A stretch of 64,000 nt of DNA from Nocardia macrotermitis (lineage in GTDB: Bacteria; Actinomycetota; Actinomycetes; Mycobacteriales; Mycobacteriaceae). Positions 7,978 to 15,379 of the stretch are shown one piece after another; position 1 is the stretch's first letter, and every line of letters begins with the position of its first letter. Under the pieces are notes generated by a model that worked only from the letters and a program-made list of their open reading frames with translations, was not told where the DNA came from and did no database searches. Both the position numbers and the translations under genes were made by a program. The stretch is taken from NCBI RefSeq assembly GCF_009604405.1, contig NZ_WEGK01000009.1, forward strand, positions 296,633 through 360,632, read 5' to 3'.

Positions 7978-9915
7978 TCAGGGCGTTGCGGGAGCGGTGT
8001 CGTCGGCGGTGCTGACGCCCGCTTCGCCGAAGGTGGCCATTTCGGTGAGAGCGGCGACGGCGGCGCGCAGCACGGGCAGGGCGGTGACCGCGCCGGAACC
8101 CTCGCCGAGCCGCATATCCATCTCGACCAGTGGTTCCAGGCCGAGTTTGGTGAGCGCGGCGCTGTGCGCGGGTTCGGTCGAGCGATGGCCCGCGACCCAC
8201 CAGGCCGAGGCGCCGGGCGCGAGCGCGTCGGCGATCAGGGCGGCGGAGGTGACGACCGCGCCGTCCAGGATCACCGGTGTGCGGCGCACCGCGGCCTGCG
8301 CGAGATATCCGGCCATCGCGGCCAGATCCGCGCCGCCCGCGACGCGCAGCAGCGCGACCGGATCGTACAGATGCGGCCGGGCCCGCCACATGGCATCACG
8401 CACCGCGGCGGCCTTGCGCATCCAGCCCGCGTCATCGATACCGGTACCACGGCCGACCGCGAGCACCGGCTCGGTATCGGTGATGGTGGCGATGAGAACC
8501 GTTGCGGGAGTGGTGTTCCCGATCCCCAGATCTCCGGCGATGAGCAGATCCGCGCCGCCGTCGATCTCCTCGTCCGCGATCGCGCGCCCGGCCGCCAGCG
8601 CGGCGTTCACCTCGGCCTCGGTCAGGGCGTCCTCACGGTCGATGGCACCGCTGGACCGGCGCACCTTGTACGCCGAGGCGACCGGATCGGTGTCGGCATC
8701 CACCGCGATATCCACCACGCGCACGGTCGCGTCCGCGAGCCGGGCCAGGGCGTTCACCGCCGCGCCGCCCGCCACGATATTGGCCACCATCTGCACGGTG
8801 ACCTCGCTCGGATAGGCCGAAACCCCGTGTCGCGCAATGCCGTGATCACCCGCGAACACCACCACCCGGGCCCGCTCGAACTGCCGCGGCGGGCATACGC
8901 CCTGGCACGCGGCAACCCAGTTGCCCAACGTCTCCAGCCGTCCCAACGCCCCCGCGGGCTTGGTCAGCTGTAACTGCCGCTCCTGCGCCCGCACCCGAAC
9001 GTGCTGATCCGGCGGCGTGGCGATCCCGAAAACCGGTGCCTCGCCGGACAAGTCGTACATCGGGTCGGCCGCCCCGGGAATCGCGGACACCGCCGCCGAA
9101 CCGTTCGCCGAATCCTGCGCTCCCCCAACGGAACCCACCGCAGCCAGCGCGCCCGCCCCATCCGGCGCAACCGCACTGTCCCGCGCGGCCACCTCCTCGC
9201 GTGTGCCAAGCGTTCCCGCCGCAGCAACCTGCGCAACGGTTCCACTCCCCGCAGCGCCCACACCGTCCGGCGCAACCGTGTCCTGTGTAGCGCCTTCCCC
9301 CGCAGCGACGCTCCCCTCGGCCGGGTGCTGCCGCGCATCGACCGAAGTGCCTGCCGCAGCGACGTTTCCGATCTCCCGAACCGGCACCGGAACCCCCGCG
9401 ACGACGAGGTACACCTCATCGCACAACGCCGCCACCCGCTGATTGAGCGTGCCGATCTCATCGGTGAACAACCGCCCCGAGCGCGTACCCGGCAGCACGC
9501 CCAGCCCGGTCTCGGGGCTCACGATGACCAGCGACTGCTGGTATCCGGCGATCGCCGCGACCAGTTCCTCGACGTCCGGCGCGACCGTCCCGCGCGGTGA
9601 CTCCCAGGCCGCCCGCGCATCGATCCGCCCGGTCAGCCAGGTACCCAGATCATCGATCAGCGTCATCGGCGTCGGCTCGGCCAACGCACGCACCGGATCG
9701 CCCTCGACGACCTGCCAGTCCGCGGGCCGACGCTCCCGATGCGCCGCCACCCGGTCGGCGAAATCACCATCGGCGGGATCCACCGCGGCGGTCGCCACAT
9801 ACCGGACCGGACCGGACCGGCCGGCCAGTTCCTCGGCGAACGCCGACTTCCCGGACCGTGTCCCACCGAGTACCAGCGTCCGCAGCGGCCGCTGCCTCGA
9901 AGCATCGTTCAACAC
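7978..9915 (-). CDS. cobUT: CobU-CobT fusion: cobinamide kinase/guanylyltransferase plus DMB phosphoribosyltransferase
   Basis: A 645-residue fusion of two late cobalamin enzymes. Residues about 10-175 are CobU, with the Walker A motif GGTRSGKS at the start, and make adenosylcobinamide-GDP. Residues about 305-640 are CobT, with SAYPSEVTVQMVANIVAGGA and GDLGIGNTTPATVL, and make alpha-ribazole phosphate. Between them is a roughly 120-residue low-complexity Ala/Gly/Thr/Val linker. Both products are substrates of the nearby CobS. The start is GTG 9915, preceded by a TACCGT hexamer at leaderless distance; an upstream start at 9951 is open but would add residues before the conserved domain. In M. 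tuberculosis cobU and cobT are separate genes. Confidence 0.93.
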   Translation of the reverse strand: MLNDASRQRPLRTLVLGGTRSGKSAFAEELAGRSGPVRYVATAAVDPADGDFADRVAAHRERRPADWQVVEGDPVRALAEPTPMTLIDDLGTWLTGRIDARAAWESPRGTVAPDVEELVAAIAGYQQSLVIVSPETGLGVLPGTRSGRLFTDEIGTLNQRVAALCDEVYLVVAGVPVPVREIGNVAAAGTSVDARQHPAEGSVAAGEGATQDTVAPDGVGAAGSGTVAQVAAAGTLGTREEVAARDSAVAPDGAGALAAVGSVGGAQDSANGSAAVSAIPGAADPMYDLSGEAPVFGIATPPDQHVRVRAQERQLQLTKPAGALGRLETLGNWVAACQGVCPPRQFERARVVVFAGDHGIARHGVSAYPSEVTVQMVANIVAGGAAVNALARLADATVRVVDIAVDADTDPVASAYKVRRSSGAIDREDALTEAEVNAALAAGRAIADEEIDGGADLLIAGDLGIGNTTPATVLIATITDTEPVLAVGRGTGIDDAGWMRKAAAVRDAMWRARPHLYDPVALLRVAGGADLAAMAGYLAQAAVRRTPVILDGAVVTSAALIADALAPGASAWWVAGHRSTEPAHSAALTKLGLEPLVEMDMRLGEGSGAVTALPVLRAAVAALTEMATFGEAGVSTADDTAPATP

Positions 9916-9921
9916 GCCAGA

Positions 9922-9927
9922 ACGGTA
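9922..9927 (-). promoter_or_regulatory. -10 element, probable leaderless promoter of cobUT
   Basis: On the minus strand TACCGT ends 6 nt before the GTG at 9915. This spacing supports that codon as the start. Confidence 0.5.
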
Positions 9928-9988
9928 CCAATCCCCGCCCCACCACGACATGCGCGCACCGCCACCTCATCCCGATCCACATACCCCT

Positions 9989-10038
9989 TGTCAGGACACA
10001 CCTGACAGATACATACTCATGTCAGGCAAGTCCTGACA
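9989..10038 (+). promoter_or_regulatory. Paired palindromic operators over the zinc-finger/HTH gene promoter
   Basis: Two 19-bp sites share identical arms TGTCAGG-N5-CCTGACA: 9989-10007 (spacer ACACA) and 10020-10038 (spacer CAAGT). Their centres are 31 bp apart, about three helical turns, so a regulator would sit on one face of the DNA. The first overlaps a possible -35 TTGTCA (9988-9993); CATACT at 10012-10017, between the sites, could be the -10. The second lies at the probable transcript start. Autoregulation by the encoded HTH protein is the simplest reading. Confidence 0.8.
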
Positions 10039-10056
10039 AACCCCGAGGAGGACCCG

Positions 10057-10422
10057 ATGACCGCGCCGACCCCCGCCCCACCCCGCTGCTCCTTCTGCGG
10101 CAAACCCCACACCGAGGTGGCGAGGCTCGTCGCCGGTCCCGGCGTGCACATCTGCGACGAATGCATCGGACTGGCCGCGACGATCACCGAACAGCACCGC
10201 GACTCCGACACCCCGAGACCACTCCAGATCTGGGAGTCGATGTCGGACGACGAAATGCTCCAATTCATTCCGCGCGTCGCGGCCGCCGCCGATCAGGTCG
10301 AGCAGAACCTGCGCGACTGGGTGCAGGAACTGCGTCATCGCAAAGTCACCTGGGCCCGGATCGGCGGGGCGCTGGGCATCACCCGGCAGTCCGCCTGGGG
10401 GCGCTTCTCCGGCGAGGAGTGA
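10057..10422 (+). CDS. ClpX-type zinc finger protein with C-terminal HTH
   Basis: A 121-residue protein. The first 45 residues form a C4 zinc finger of the ClpX N-terminal type (Cys11, Cys14, Cys33, Cys36; CSFCGKP...ICDECI) but no ATPase follows. The C-terminal 50 residues contain a helix-turn-helix-like TWARIGGALGITRQSAWGRF. The pairing suggests a DNA-binding regulator that uses the ClpX-like zinc domain to dimerise or bind a partner; this is inference. The GAGGAGG ribosome site is 5 nt upstream. Two identical palindromes precede the gene. Its stop is only 8 bp from the stop of the convergent AraC-type gene. Confidence 0.85.
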   Translation: MTAPTPAPPRCSFCGKPHTEVARLVAGPGVHICDECIGLAATITEQHRDSDTPRPLQIWESMSDDEMLQFIPRVAAAADQVEQNLRDWVQELRHRKVTWARIGGALGITRQSAWGRFSGEE

Positions 10423-10430
10423 CGCGGGGC

Positions 10431-11387
10431 TCAGGACCCGAAGCGGCGGCGGTACTCGGTGGGCGCGATACCGACCTGACGCTGGAAGTGGTGGCGCAGC
10501 AGGGCCCCCGAGCCGAACCCACACCGTCCGGCGATAGTCTCGAGGTCCAGCGTGGTCTCCTCCAGCAACTGCTTGGCCAGCAGAATGCGTTGCGAGGTCA
10601 GCCATTTCACCGGCGTCGTGCCCGCCTCGGCGGCGAAACGACGGGCGAAGGTGCGCGTGGACATGGCCGAGCGCGAGGCCAGATCCTCCACGGTGTGCGG
10701 CAGTTCGAGATGCTCGTTCATCCAGCGCATGGTGTCGCCGAGCGAATCCGAATCACAGTCGGCGACAGGGCGTTCGATGAACTGCCGCTGCCCGCCGTCC
10801 CGCTGCGGCGGCACCACCATGCGGCGGGCGATCTTGTTGGCCACCCCGCTGCCCAGTTCTCGACGCACCAGATGCAGGCAGGCATCGATGCCGGCCGCGG
10901 TGCCCGCACTGGTGATCACCGCGCCCTCGTCGACGAACAGCACGTCCGGGTCGACCGTGGCCTCGGGATACATCCGCGCCAACCGCTCCACATACCGCCA
11001 GTGCGTGGTGCATTTGCGGCCGTCGAGCAGTCCGGCCGCACCGGCCAGGAACGCGCCGGAACACACCGTCAGCACGATCGCCCCGGCCGCGGCCGCATCG
11101 CGAACCGCCTGCACCACAACGGGATCGAAGTCCGTCCCGGACCCGAACGGGAAGGCCGGAATCGCGACCAGGTCCGCGCCCCGCAACTCCTCCAGCCCGT
11201 ACTGCGGGGTCACGGTGATCCCCGGCGAACTCGACACCAGCGGCCGCCCCGGCTGCGCCCCGCACACCCGGAAGTCGAACACCGGTAGCCCGTCCTCACT
11301 GCGGTCGAGTCCGAAAACCTCACAGACGACCCCGAATTCGAACATGGCCAGATGTTCATTGAGCACGACGGCGACCTTGGACAGCAC
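10431..11387 (-). CDS. AraC-family regulator with DJ-1/PfpI N-terminal domain (GlxA/FtrA type)
   Basis: A 318-residue transcription factor. Residues about 5-180 form a DJ-1/PfpI-like domain with a conserved Cys elbow (VLTVCSGAFLAGAAGLL near 105-122), used in this family for sensing rather than catalysis. Residues about 215-315 are the AraC double HTH (MSTRTFARRFAAEAG and CGFGSGALLRHHFQ). The start is GTG 11387, with TACACT ending 6 nt before it. Two direct repeats immediately upstream are candidate operators. It diverges from two small genes that may be its targets. The ligand is unknown. Confidence 0.92.
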   Translation of the reverse strand: MLSKVAVVLNEHLAMFEFGVVCEVFGLDRSEDGLPVFDFRVCGAQPGRPLVSSSPGITVTPQYGLEELRGADLVAIPAFPFGSGTDFDPVVVQAVRDAAAAGAIVLTVCSGAFLAGAAGLLDGRKCTTHWRYVERLARMYPEATVDPDVLFVDEGAVITSAGTAAGIDACLHLVRRELGSGVANKIARRMVVPPQRDGGQRQFIERPVADCDSDSLGDTMRWMNEHLELPHTVEDLASRSAMSTRTFARRFAAEAGTTPVKWLTSQRILLAKQLLEETTLDLETIAGRCGFGSGALLRHHFQRQVGIAPTEYRRRFGS

Positions 11388-11393
11388 CTCACC

Positions 11394-11399
11394 AGTGTA
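11394..11399 (-). promoter_or_regulatory. -10 element, probable leaderless promoter of the AraC-type gene
   Basis: TACACT on the minus strand ends 6 nt before GTG 11387. The direct repeats begin next to it. Confidence 0.5.
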
Positions 11400-11400
11400 C

Positions 11401-11458
11401 TTGGCTGAATATTGCCGAAGTATGACATTACCGCCACTGTTGGCTTCAAATATTCGCG
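11401..11458. promoter_or_regulatory. Direct repeats between AraC-type gene and small genes
   Basis: TTGGCTGAATATTGCCG at 11401 and TTGGCTTCAAATATTCGCG at 11440 share TTGGCT, an AATATT core and a G/C-rich end. They are 39 bp apart, inside the 86-bp divergent promoter region. AraC-type proteins usually bind direct repeats, so these are candidate sites for the adjacent regulator. Confidence 0.45.
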
Positions 11459-11473
11459 CGCAAACTTACTGCC

Positions 11474-11638
11474 ATGGCTACTTTGACACTGTTTCTCCTG
11501 GTCATCGCCGCGCTGACGGTCTACCTCCACCACCGGACCGGCGCCCACCCCGCCGGATCCTCGAATGTCGTCGACCGCGACGCGGCCCGGATCGACCACG
11601 AACTCCGCGCCATCCTCGGCATCCGCGAAACCCGCTGA
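11474..11638 (+). CDS. Small single-pass membrane protein (54 aa)
   Basis: ATG 11474 to TGA 11636 encodes 54 residues: a hydrophobic N-terminal helix (LTLFLLVIAALTVYL, residues 4-18) followed by a hydrophilic, charged tail ending in GIRETR. I do not recognise the family. It is divergent from the AraC-type gene with only 86 bp between starts, and 15 bp separates its stop from the next small gene, suggesting a two-gene operon under that regulator. No strong ribosome site is visible. Confidence 0.5.
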   Translation: MATLTLFLLVIAALTVYLHHRTGAHPAGSSNVVDRDAARIDHELRAILGIRETR

Positions 11639-11653
11639 AATCAGGACTCCCCC

Positions 11654-11824
11654 ATGACAATTCGCGCCCGTCTCCACCGAACCCGGACCGTCATCGGCGA
11701 ATTGACCAGCCGCCTGTACACATTCGTCCCGGAACCCCCGCGACGCACCGGAATCCAACCTGCCGACACCGCCCGCTACGGAATTCTGATCACCACGTCG
11801 AACGGCATCCGCGAACACGGCTGA
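11654..11824 (+). CDS. Small basic protein (56 aa)
   Basis: ATG 11654 to TGA 11822 encodes 56 residues, basic at the N-terminus (MTIRARLHRTRTVIGEL) and ending in NGIREHG, which resembles the GIRE ending of the preceding 54-residue protein. A CAGGA ribosome site lies about 7 nt upstream of the ATG, 15 bp after the previous stop. No signal peptide or membrane helix is clear. Function is unknown; the linked position suggests control by the divergent AraC-type regulator. Confidence 0.5.
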   Translation: MTIRARLHRTRTVIGELTSRLYTFVPEPPRRTGIQPADTARYGILITTSNGIREHG

Positions 11825-12035
11825 GCCCGCCCGGAATTCACACCCGATCGATGTGATTCGGCGCTCTCGCGCAGTTCCGGCAGGCGCGGGCGCTCACCGG
11901 ATTCGACTCACAGCAGGCGACATTCAGCCGATCACCGGATACGACCGACGCCGAGCGGCAACGGCCCCGGAGCCCAGACAGGACTCACATCGCATCAGCC
12001 CGGCCGGACCACACGGATCCGGCTCAGGGCGCGGC

Positions 12036-12695
12036 TCAGATGCTGTCGCCCGGATTGACCCGCGGCTTGGGCATCCGCATCCGGCGAATCTGCGAGGCCC
12101 GCACGAACGCGTACCAGCCCAACTGCATCGACGAATTGGTGCTCGCCGGGAAACGCTCCCGCACCCGGCGGTTGATGATGCGGCCGAGCACCACACCCTC
12201 ACCGGCCATGAACACCATCATCACCAGCATCGCCAGCGTGACGTAGATCTGCACCGCCGGATTCAGGAACATCGCCACGATCAGCAGCAGCGCCAGCGGC
12301 ATGAACAGACCCACCAGATTGCGGCGGGCGTCGACCAGATCACGCACATACGCGCGGACCGGACCGCGATCGCGCGCGGGCAGATACTGATCCTCACCCG
12401 CGGCCATCCGGGCCCGCCGGTCCGCGGCGGCGGCCCGGCGTTCGGCGGCGGCGACCTTGCGGTCGGCCTTACTGCCGCGCGTGGCCTTGCGCCTGGCCCG
12501 CGCTTCCTTCTGGGTCATCGGCGCCGGAGCCACCGGACCACGGCGTCTACCCTCGGCATCCCGCCGCTTGGGAGTCGGTCGCCCCTTACCCGCGGTGGCC
12601 GCGACATGCGCGGTCGAGCCATCGGTCTCGGCGGCCGGGGCTTCCTCGGCGAGGTCGTTACTACCGGCTGCATCGCCGCGGCGGAGGAACTTCAC
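12036..12695 (-). CDS. DUF3043 membrane protein
   Basis: A 219-residue actinobacterial protein of unknown function. The first half is hydrophilic and very basic (RRKATRGSKADRKVAAAERR around residues 68-88). Two transmembrane helices lie near residues 126-145 and 148-168, and the tail ends in MRMPKPRVNPGDSI, all features of DUF3043. The start is GTG 12695, 7 nt after a TAGCCT hexamer. The homologue in M. tuberculosis sits in the same block near the Fe-S carrier and cobT genes. Confidence 0.88.
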   Translation of the reverse strand: MKFLRRGDAAGSNDLAEEAPAAETDGSTAHVAATAGKGRPTPKRRDAEGRRRGPVAPAPMTQKEARARRKATRGSKADRKVAAAERRAAAADRRARMAAGEDQYLPARDRGPVRAYVRDLVDARRNLVGLFMPLALLLIVAMFLNPAVQIYVTLAMLVMMVFMAGEGVVLGRIINRRVRERFPASTNSSMQLGWYAFVRASQIRRMRMPKPRVNPGDSI

Positions 12696-12702
12696 GCCGA
12701 CC

Positions 12703-12708
12703 AGGCTA
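12703..12708 (-). promoter_or_regulatory. -10 element, probable leaderless promoter of the DUF3043 gene
   Basis: TAGCCT on the minus strand ends 7 nt before GTG 12695. Confidence 0.5.
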
Positions 12709-12926
12709 TTGGATAGAGCATCGCCCTGGAAATGCGGTACGCCCAGATTGTTGTGTCACAACTCATACCACACCGTTCAACCCCCGGTAACCCGGCGTTT
12801 CCGGGGTGCGCGGACACCCGGGCCCGGCCGGAGTGGCACTATTGGAATAGACACCCACGGGGGTGACGTTGACCGCTTACGAGCCGTGCGCTGTTACGGG
12901 TTGAACACAGGTCCCTAGGAGAGTTC

Positions 12927-13277
12927 ATGACTGTGCAGAACGAGACCACCACACACGGTGTGACACTGACCGACGCCGCCGCCTCCAAGGCCAAGGCGCT
13001 GCTCGATCAGGAGGGTCGCGACGATCTGTCGCTGCGCATCGCGGTGCAGCCGGGCGGCTGTGCGGGCCTGCGCTACCAGCTCTTCTTCGACGACCGCGCC
13101 CTCGACGGCGATCTGATCGTCGAGTTCGGCGGCGTCAAGCTGGCCGTGGACCGGATGAGCGCCCCCTACGTGCAGGGCGCCTCCATCGACTTCGTCGACA
13201 CCATCGAGAAGCAGGGTTTCACCATCGACAACCCGAACGCCACCGGATCCTGCGCCTGCGGCGACAGCTTCAACTGA
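12927..13277 (+). CDS. HesB/ErpA-type iron-sulfur cluster carrier
   Basis: A 116-residue A-type carrier that hands Fe-S clusters to client enzymes; LipA, 12 kb away, is a plausible client. The three cluster ligands are visible: Cys45 in GGCAGLRY, and Cys109 and Cys111 in the C-terminal GSCACGDSF. The length is typical of the family. AGGAGAG lies just upstream of ATG 12927. It is syntenic with the same gene in the mycobacterial ctaC-asnB-adoK region. A terminator hairpin follows. Confidence 0.94.
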   Translation: MTVQNETTTHGVTLTDAAASKAKALLDQEGRDDLSLRIAVQPGGCAGLRYQLFFDDRALDGDLIVEFGGVKLAVDRMSAPYVQGASIDFVDTIEKQGFTIDNPNATGSCACGDSFN

Positions 13278-13289
13278 TATTGCCCCTCG

Positions 13290-13316
13290 GCGCGGAACTC
13301 CCTGCGAGTTCCGCGC
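13290..13316 (+). terminator. Intrinsic terminator after the Fe-S carrier gene
   Basis: Perfect 11-bp arms, GCGCGGAACTC at 13290-13300 and GAGTTCCGCGC at 13306-13316, with a 5-nt loop, begin 12 bp after the stop codon. Confidence 0.8.
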
Positions 13317-13470
13317 TGCGTTCGTTTCGGCGCGTGCGGGGTCTGCGGCGGTCATCGCGTCGCGGGCTCGACCGCACGCGCCGGTGTCATGTGTTCACCC
13401 TTACCACTCGTGATCATCACGCGGTACGGTGAAGGCTGATCTCGCCTCGACAGTGAAGGACCGGGTTTTC

Positions 13471-14442
13471 GTGACCATCGCAGTGTCCGCATCCATCGCG
13501 ACAGACCATCTGATGCGTTTCCCTGGAAAGTTTTCCGATGTGCTGCTCGCCGATCAGTTGCAGCACGTCTCGCTGAGTTTCCTCGTCGACGATCTGGTCA
13601 TCCGCCGCGGCGGTGTCGCCGGGAACATCGCCTACGCGATGGGCCTGCTGCGCCGCACCCCGCTGCTGGTCGGCGCGGTCGGCGCGGACTTCGGTGAATA
13701 CCGGAAGTGGTTGGAGGACAACGGCGTCGACTGCTCGGGCGTGCGGATCTCGCAGACCGCGCACACCGCGCGGTTCGTCTGCACCACCGATGAGACGATG
13801 GCCCAGATCGCCTCGTTCTATCCGGGCGCGATGAGCGAGGCCCGCGACATCTCGATCGCCGATCTCGCCGGAAACAACACGCTGGACCTGGTCCTGGTGG
13901 GCGCCAACGATCCCGACGCGATGGTGCGACACACCAGGCAGTGCCGCGAACTCGGCATCGCCTTCGCCGCCGACCCCTCCCAGCAACTCGCCCGCCTCGA
14001 CGGCGAACAGGCGCTGGACCTGATCGACGGCGCCGCATACCTTTTCACCAACGAGTACGAGTGGGGCCTGCTGCTGCAGAAGACCGGCCTGACCCCCGAG
14101 GAGATCAGCAGCCGCGTCGGCATCCGGGTCACCACCCTCGGCGGAAAGGGTGTGGTGATCGTCGATCCCGACGGGGTCGAGGTGAATGTCGAAGTGGTGC
14201 CGGAACTTTCGAAGGTCGACCCGACCGGCGTCGGCGACGCGTTCCGCGCCGGATTCCTCACCGGCCACACCGGCGGACTGAGCCTGGAACGCTCCGCGCA
14301 ACTCGGCTCGTTGATCGCCGTGCTGGTGCTGGAGACGGTCGGCACCCAGGAGTGGGTGCTCGATCGCGAGCGGGCGCTGGAGCGGATCGGCGCGGCGTAC
14401 GGCGCCGAGGCGGCTGCCGAGATCGCCACCGTCCTGAACTGA
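13471..14442 (+). CDS. adoK: Adenosine kinase, PfkB/ribokinase family
   Basis: A 323-residue sugar/nucleoside kinase closely matching mycobacterial AdoK, which phosphorylates adenosine in purine salvage. Family features are the N-terminal SIATDHLMRFPGKF, the glycine pair in IRRGGVAGNIAYA near residue 50, AFAADPSQQLARL near 168, and the catalytic Asp in DPTGVGDAFRAGFLTG near 250-265. The start is GTG 13471 (MTIAVSAS), preceded by GAAGGA at 10 nt; an upstream start 14 codons earlier lacks homology. It is flanked by the Fe-S carrier and a metallo-hydrolase on the same strand. Confidence 0.93.
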   Translation: MTIAVSASIATDHLMRFPGKFSDVLLADQLQHVSLSFLVDDLVIRRGGVAGNIAYAMGLLRRTPLLVGAVGADFGEYRKWLEDNGVDCSGVRISQTAHTARFVCTTDETMAQIASFYPGAMSEARDISIADLAGNNTLDLVLVGANDPDAMVRHTRQCRELGIAFAADPSQQLARLDGEQALDLIDGAAYLFTNEYEWGLLLQKTGLTPEEISSRVGIRVTTLGGKGVVIVDPDGVEVNVEVVPELSKVDPTGVGDAFRAGFLTGHTGGLSLERSAQLGSLIAVLVLETVGTQEWVLDRERALERIGAAYGAEAAAEIATVLN

Positions 14443-14623
14443 GCCCCTGCTGTCGGTCGCCCGGAAACCGTTCGGCGACAAGGCGAATCGCACACACCGT
14501 AGGGCACGCCGCGACCCGGTCGCGACGGATTCACACCTGCGGTGTGTAGCGCACTGTTCGCGAGCCGCTAGCACGGTGACCGTTCACAACCCGGCCGGAT
14601 GCGTGCGATTGACCGACTGGCAA

Positions 14624-14629
14624 TAGGGT
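14624..14629 (+). promoter_or_regulatory. -10 element, probable leaderless promoter of the metallo-hydrolase gene
   Basis: TAGGGT ends 7 nt before ATG 14637, with no ribosome site between. Confidence 0.55.
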
Positions 14630-14636
14630 GGTTCGT

Positions 14637-15350
14637 ATGGGATCCGACCGTTTGTACTTCCGTCAGCTACTCGCCGGACGCGATTGGGCTGTGGGCGATC
14701 CGATCGCCACTCAGATGCGGAATTTCGCGTATCTGATCGGTGATCGTGAGACCGGCGACTGCATCGTGGTGGATCCCGCGTACGCGGCGGGCGATCTGGT
14801 GGATATCGCCGAGGGCGACGGACTGCGGCTGACCGGGGTGCTGGCCACGCACCATCATCCCGATCACGTGGGCGGCACGATGATGGGTTTCACCCTGCGC
14901 GGGGTGCGCGAACTGTTGGAGCGGGTGCAGGTTCCGGTGCACGTGCATCAGGAAGAGCTACCGTGGGTGGCCAATGTCACCGGGATCGCGCCCAGCGAAC
15001 TGACCGGACACGAGCACGGCGACAAGGTGGGCGTCGGCGGTTTCGAGATCGAATTACTGCACACCCCCGGGCACACCCCCGGCAGCATGTGCTTCCTGTT
15101 CGAGGATCGGCTCGTCGCGGGTGACACGCTGTTCGTGGACGGCTGCGGGCGCACCGACTTCCCGGGCGGGGATTCGGACTCGATGTTCCGCAGCCTGCGT
15201 CATCTGGCGGAGTTGTCCGGCGATCCGGTGGTGTATCCCGGGCACTGGTACTCGCAGGAGCCGAGCGCGGCGCTGTCGCAGGTCCGCGAGAAGAACTACG
15301 TCATGCGGCCACAGACCCTCGAACAGTGGCAGATGTTGATGCCGGGCTGA
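14637..15350 (+). CDS. MBL-fold metallo-hydrolase (glyoxalase II/persulfide dioxygenase-like)
   Basis: A 237-residue metallo-beta-lactamase-fold hydrolase. Metal ligands are visible in THHHPDHVGG near residue 72, HTPGHTPGS near 145, AGDTLF near 163 and YPGHW near 201, the order seen in hydroxyacylglutathione hydrolase-like proteins. Mycolic-acid bacteria lack glutathione, so the thioester substrate, if any, would be another thiol. I prefer ATG 14637, which fits a leaderless promoter, over GTG 14628. It converges on ilvE with a 29-bp gap. Confidence 0.88.
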   Translation: MGSDRLYFRQLLAGRDWAVGDPIATQMRNFAYLIGDRETGDCIVVDPAYAAGDLVDIAEGDGLRLTGVLATHHHPDHVGGTMMGFTLRGVRELLERVQVPVHVHQEELPWVANVTGIAPSELTGHEHGDKVGVGGFEIELLHTPGHTPGSMCFLFEDRLVAGDTLFVDGCGRTDFPGGDSDSMFRSLRHLAELSGDPVVYPGHWYSQEPSAALSQVREKNYVMRPQTLEQWQMLMPG

Positions 15351-15379
15351 AAAACCCGGCCGCGCGCCGGTCGGGGGGA

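Noticed and set aside
6993..8815. Plus-strand open frames through the 60-bp repeats
   Set aside because: The repeat unit lacks stops in several frames because its length is a multiple of three. These frames overlap the conserved cobS and cobT genes antisense.
9916..10056. Cobalamin riboswitch for cobUT
   Set aside because: The region between cobUT and the zinc-finger gene is only 141 bp and is occupied by two operators. No B12-box-like sequence is visible, and the promoter appears leaderless.
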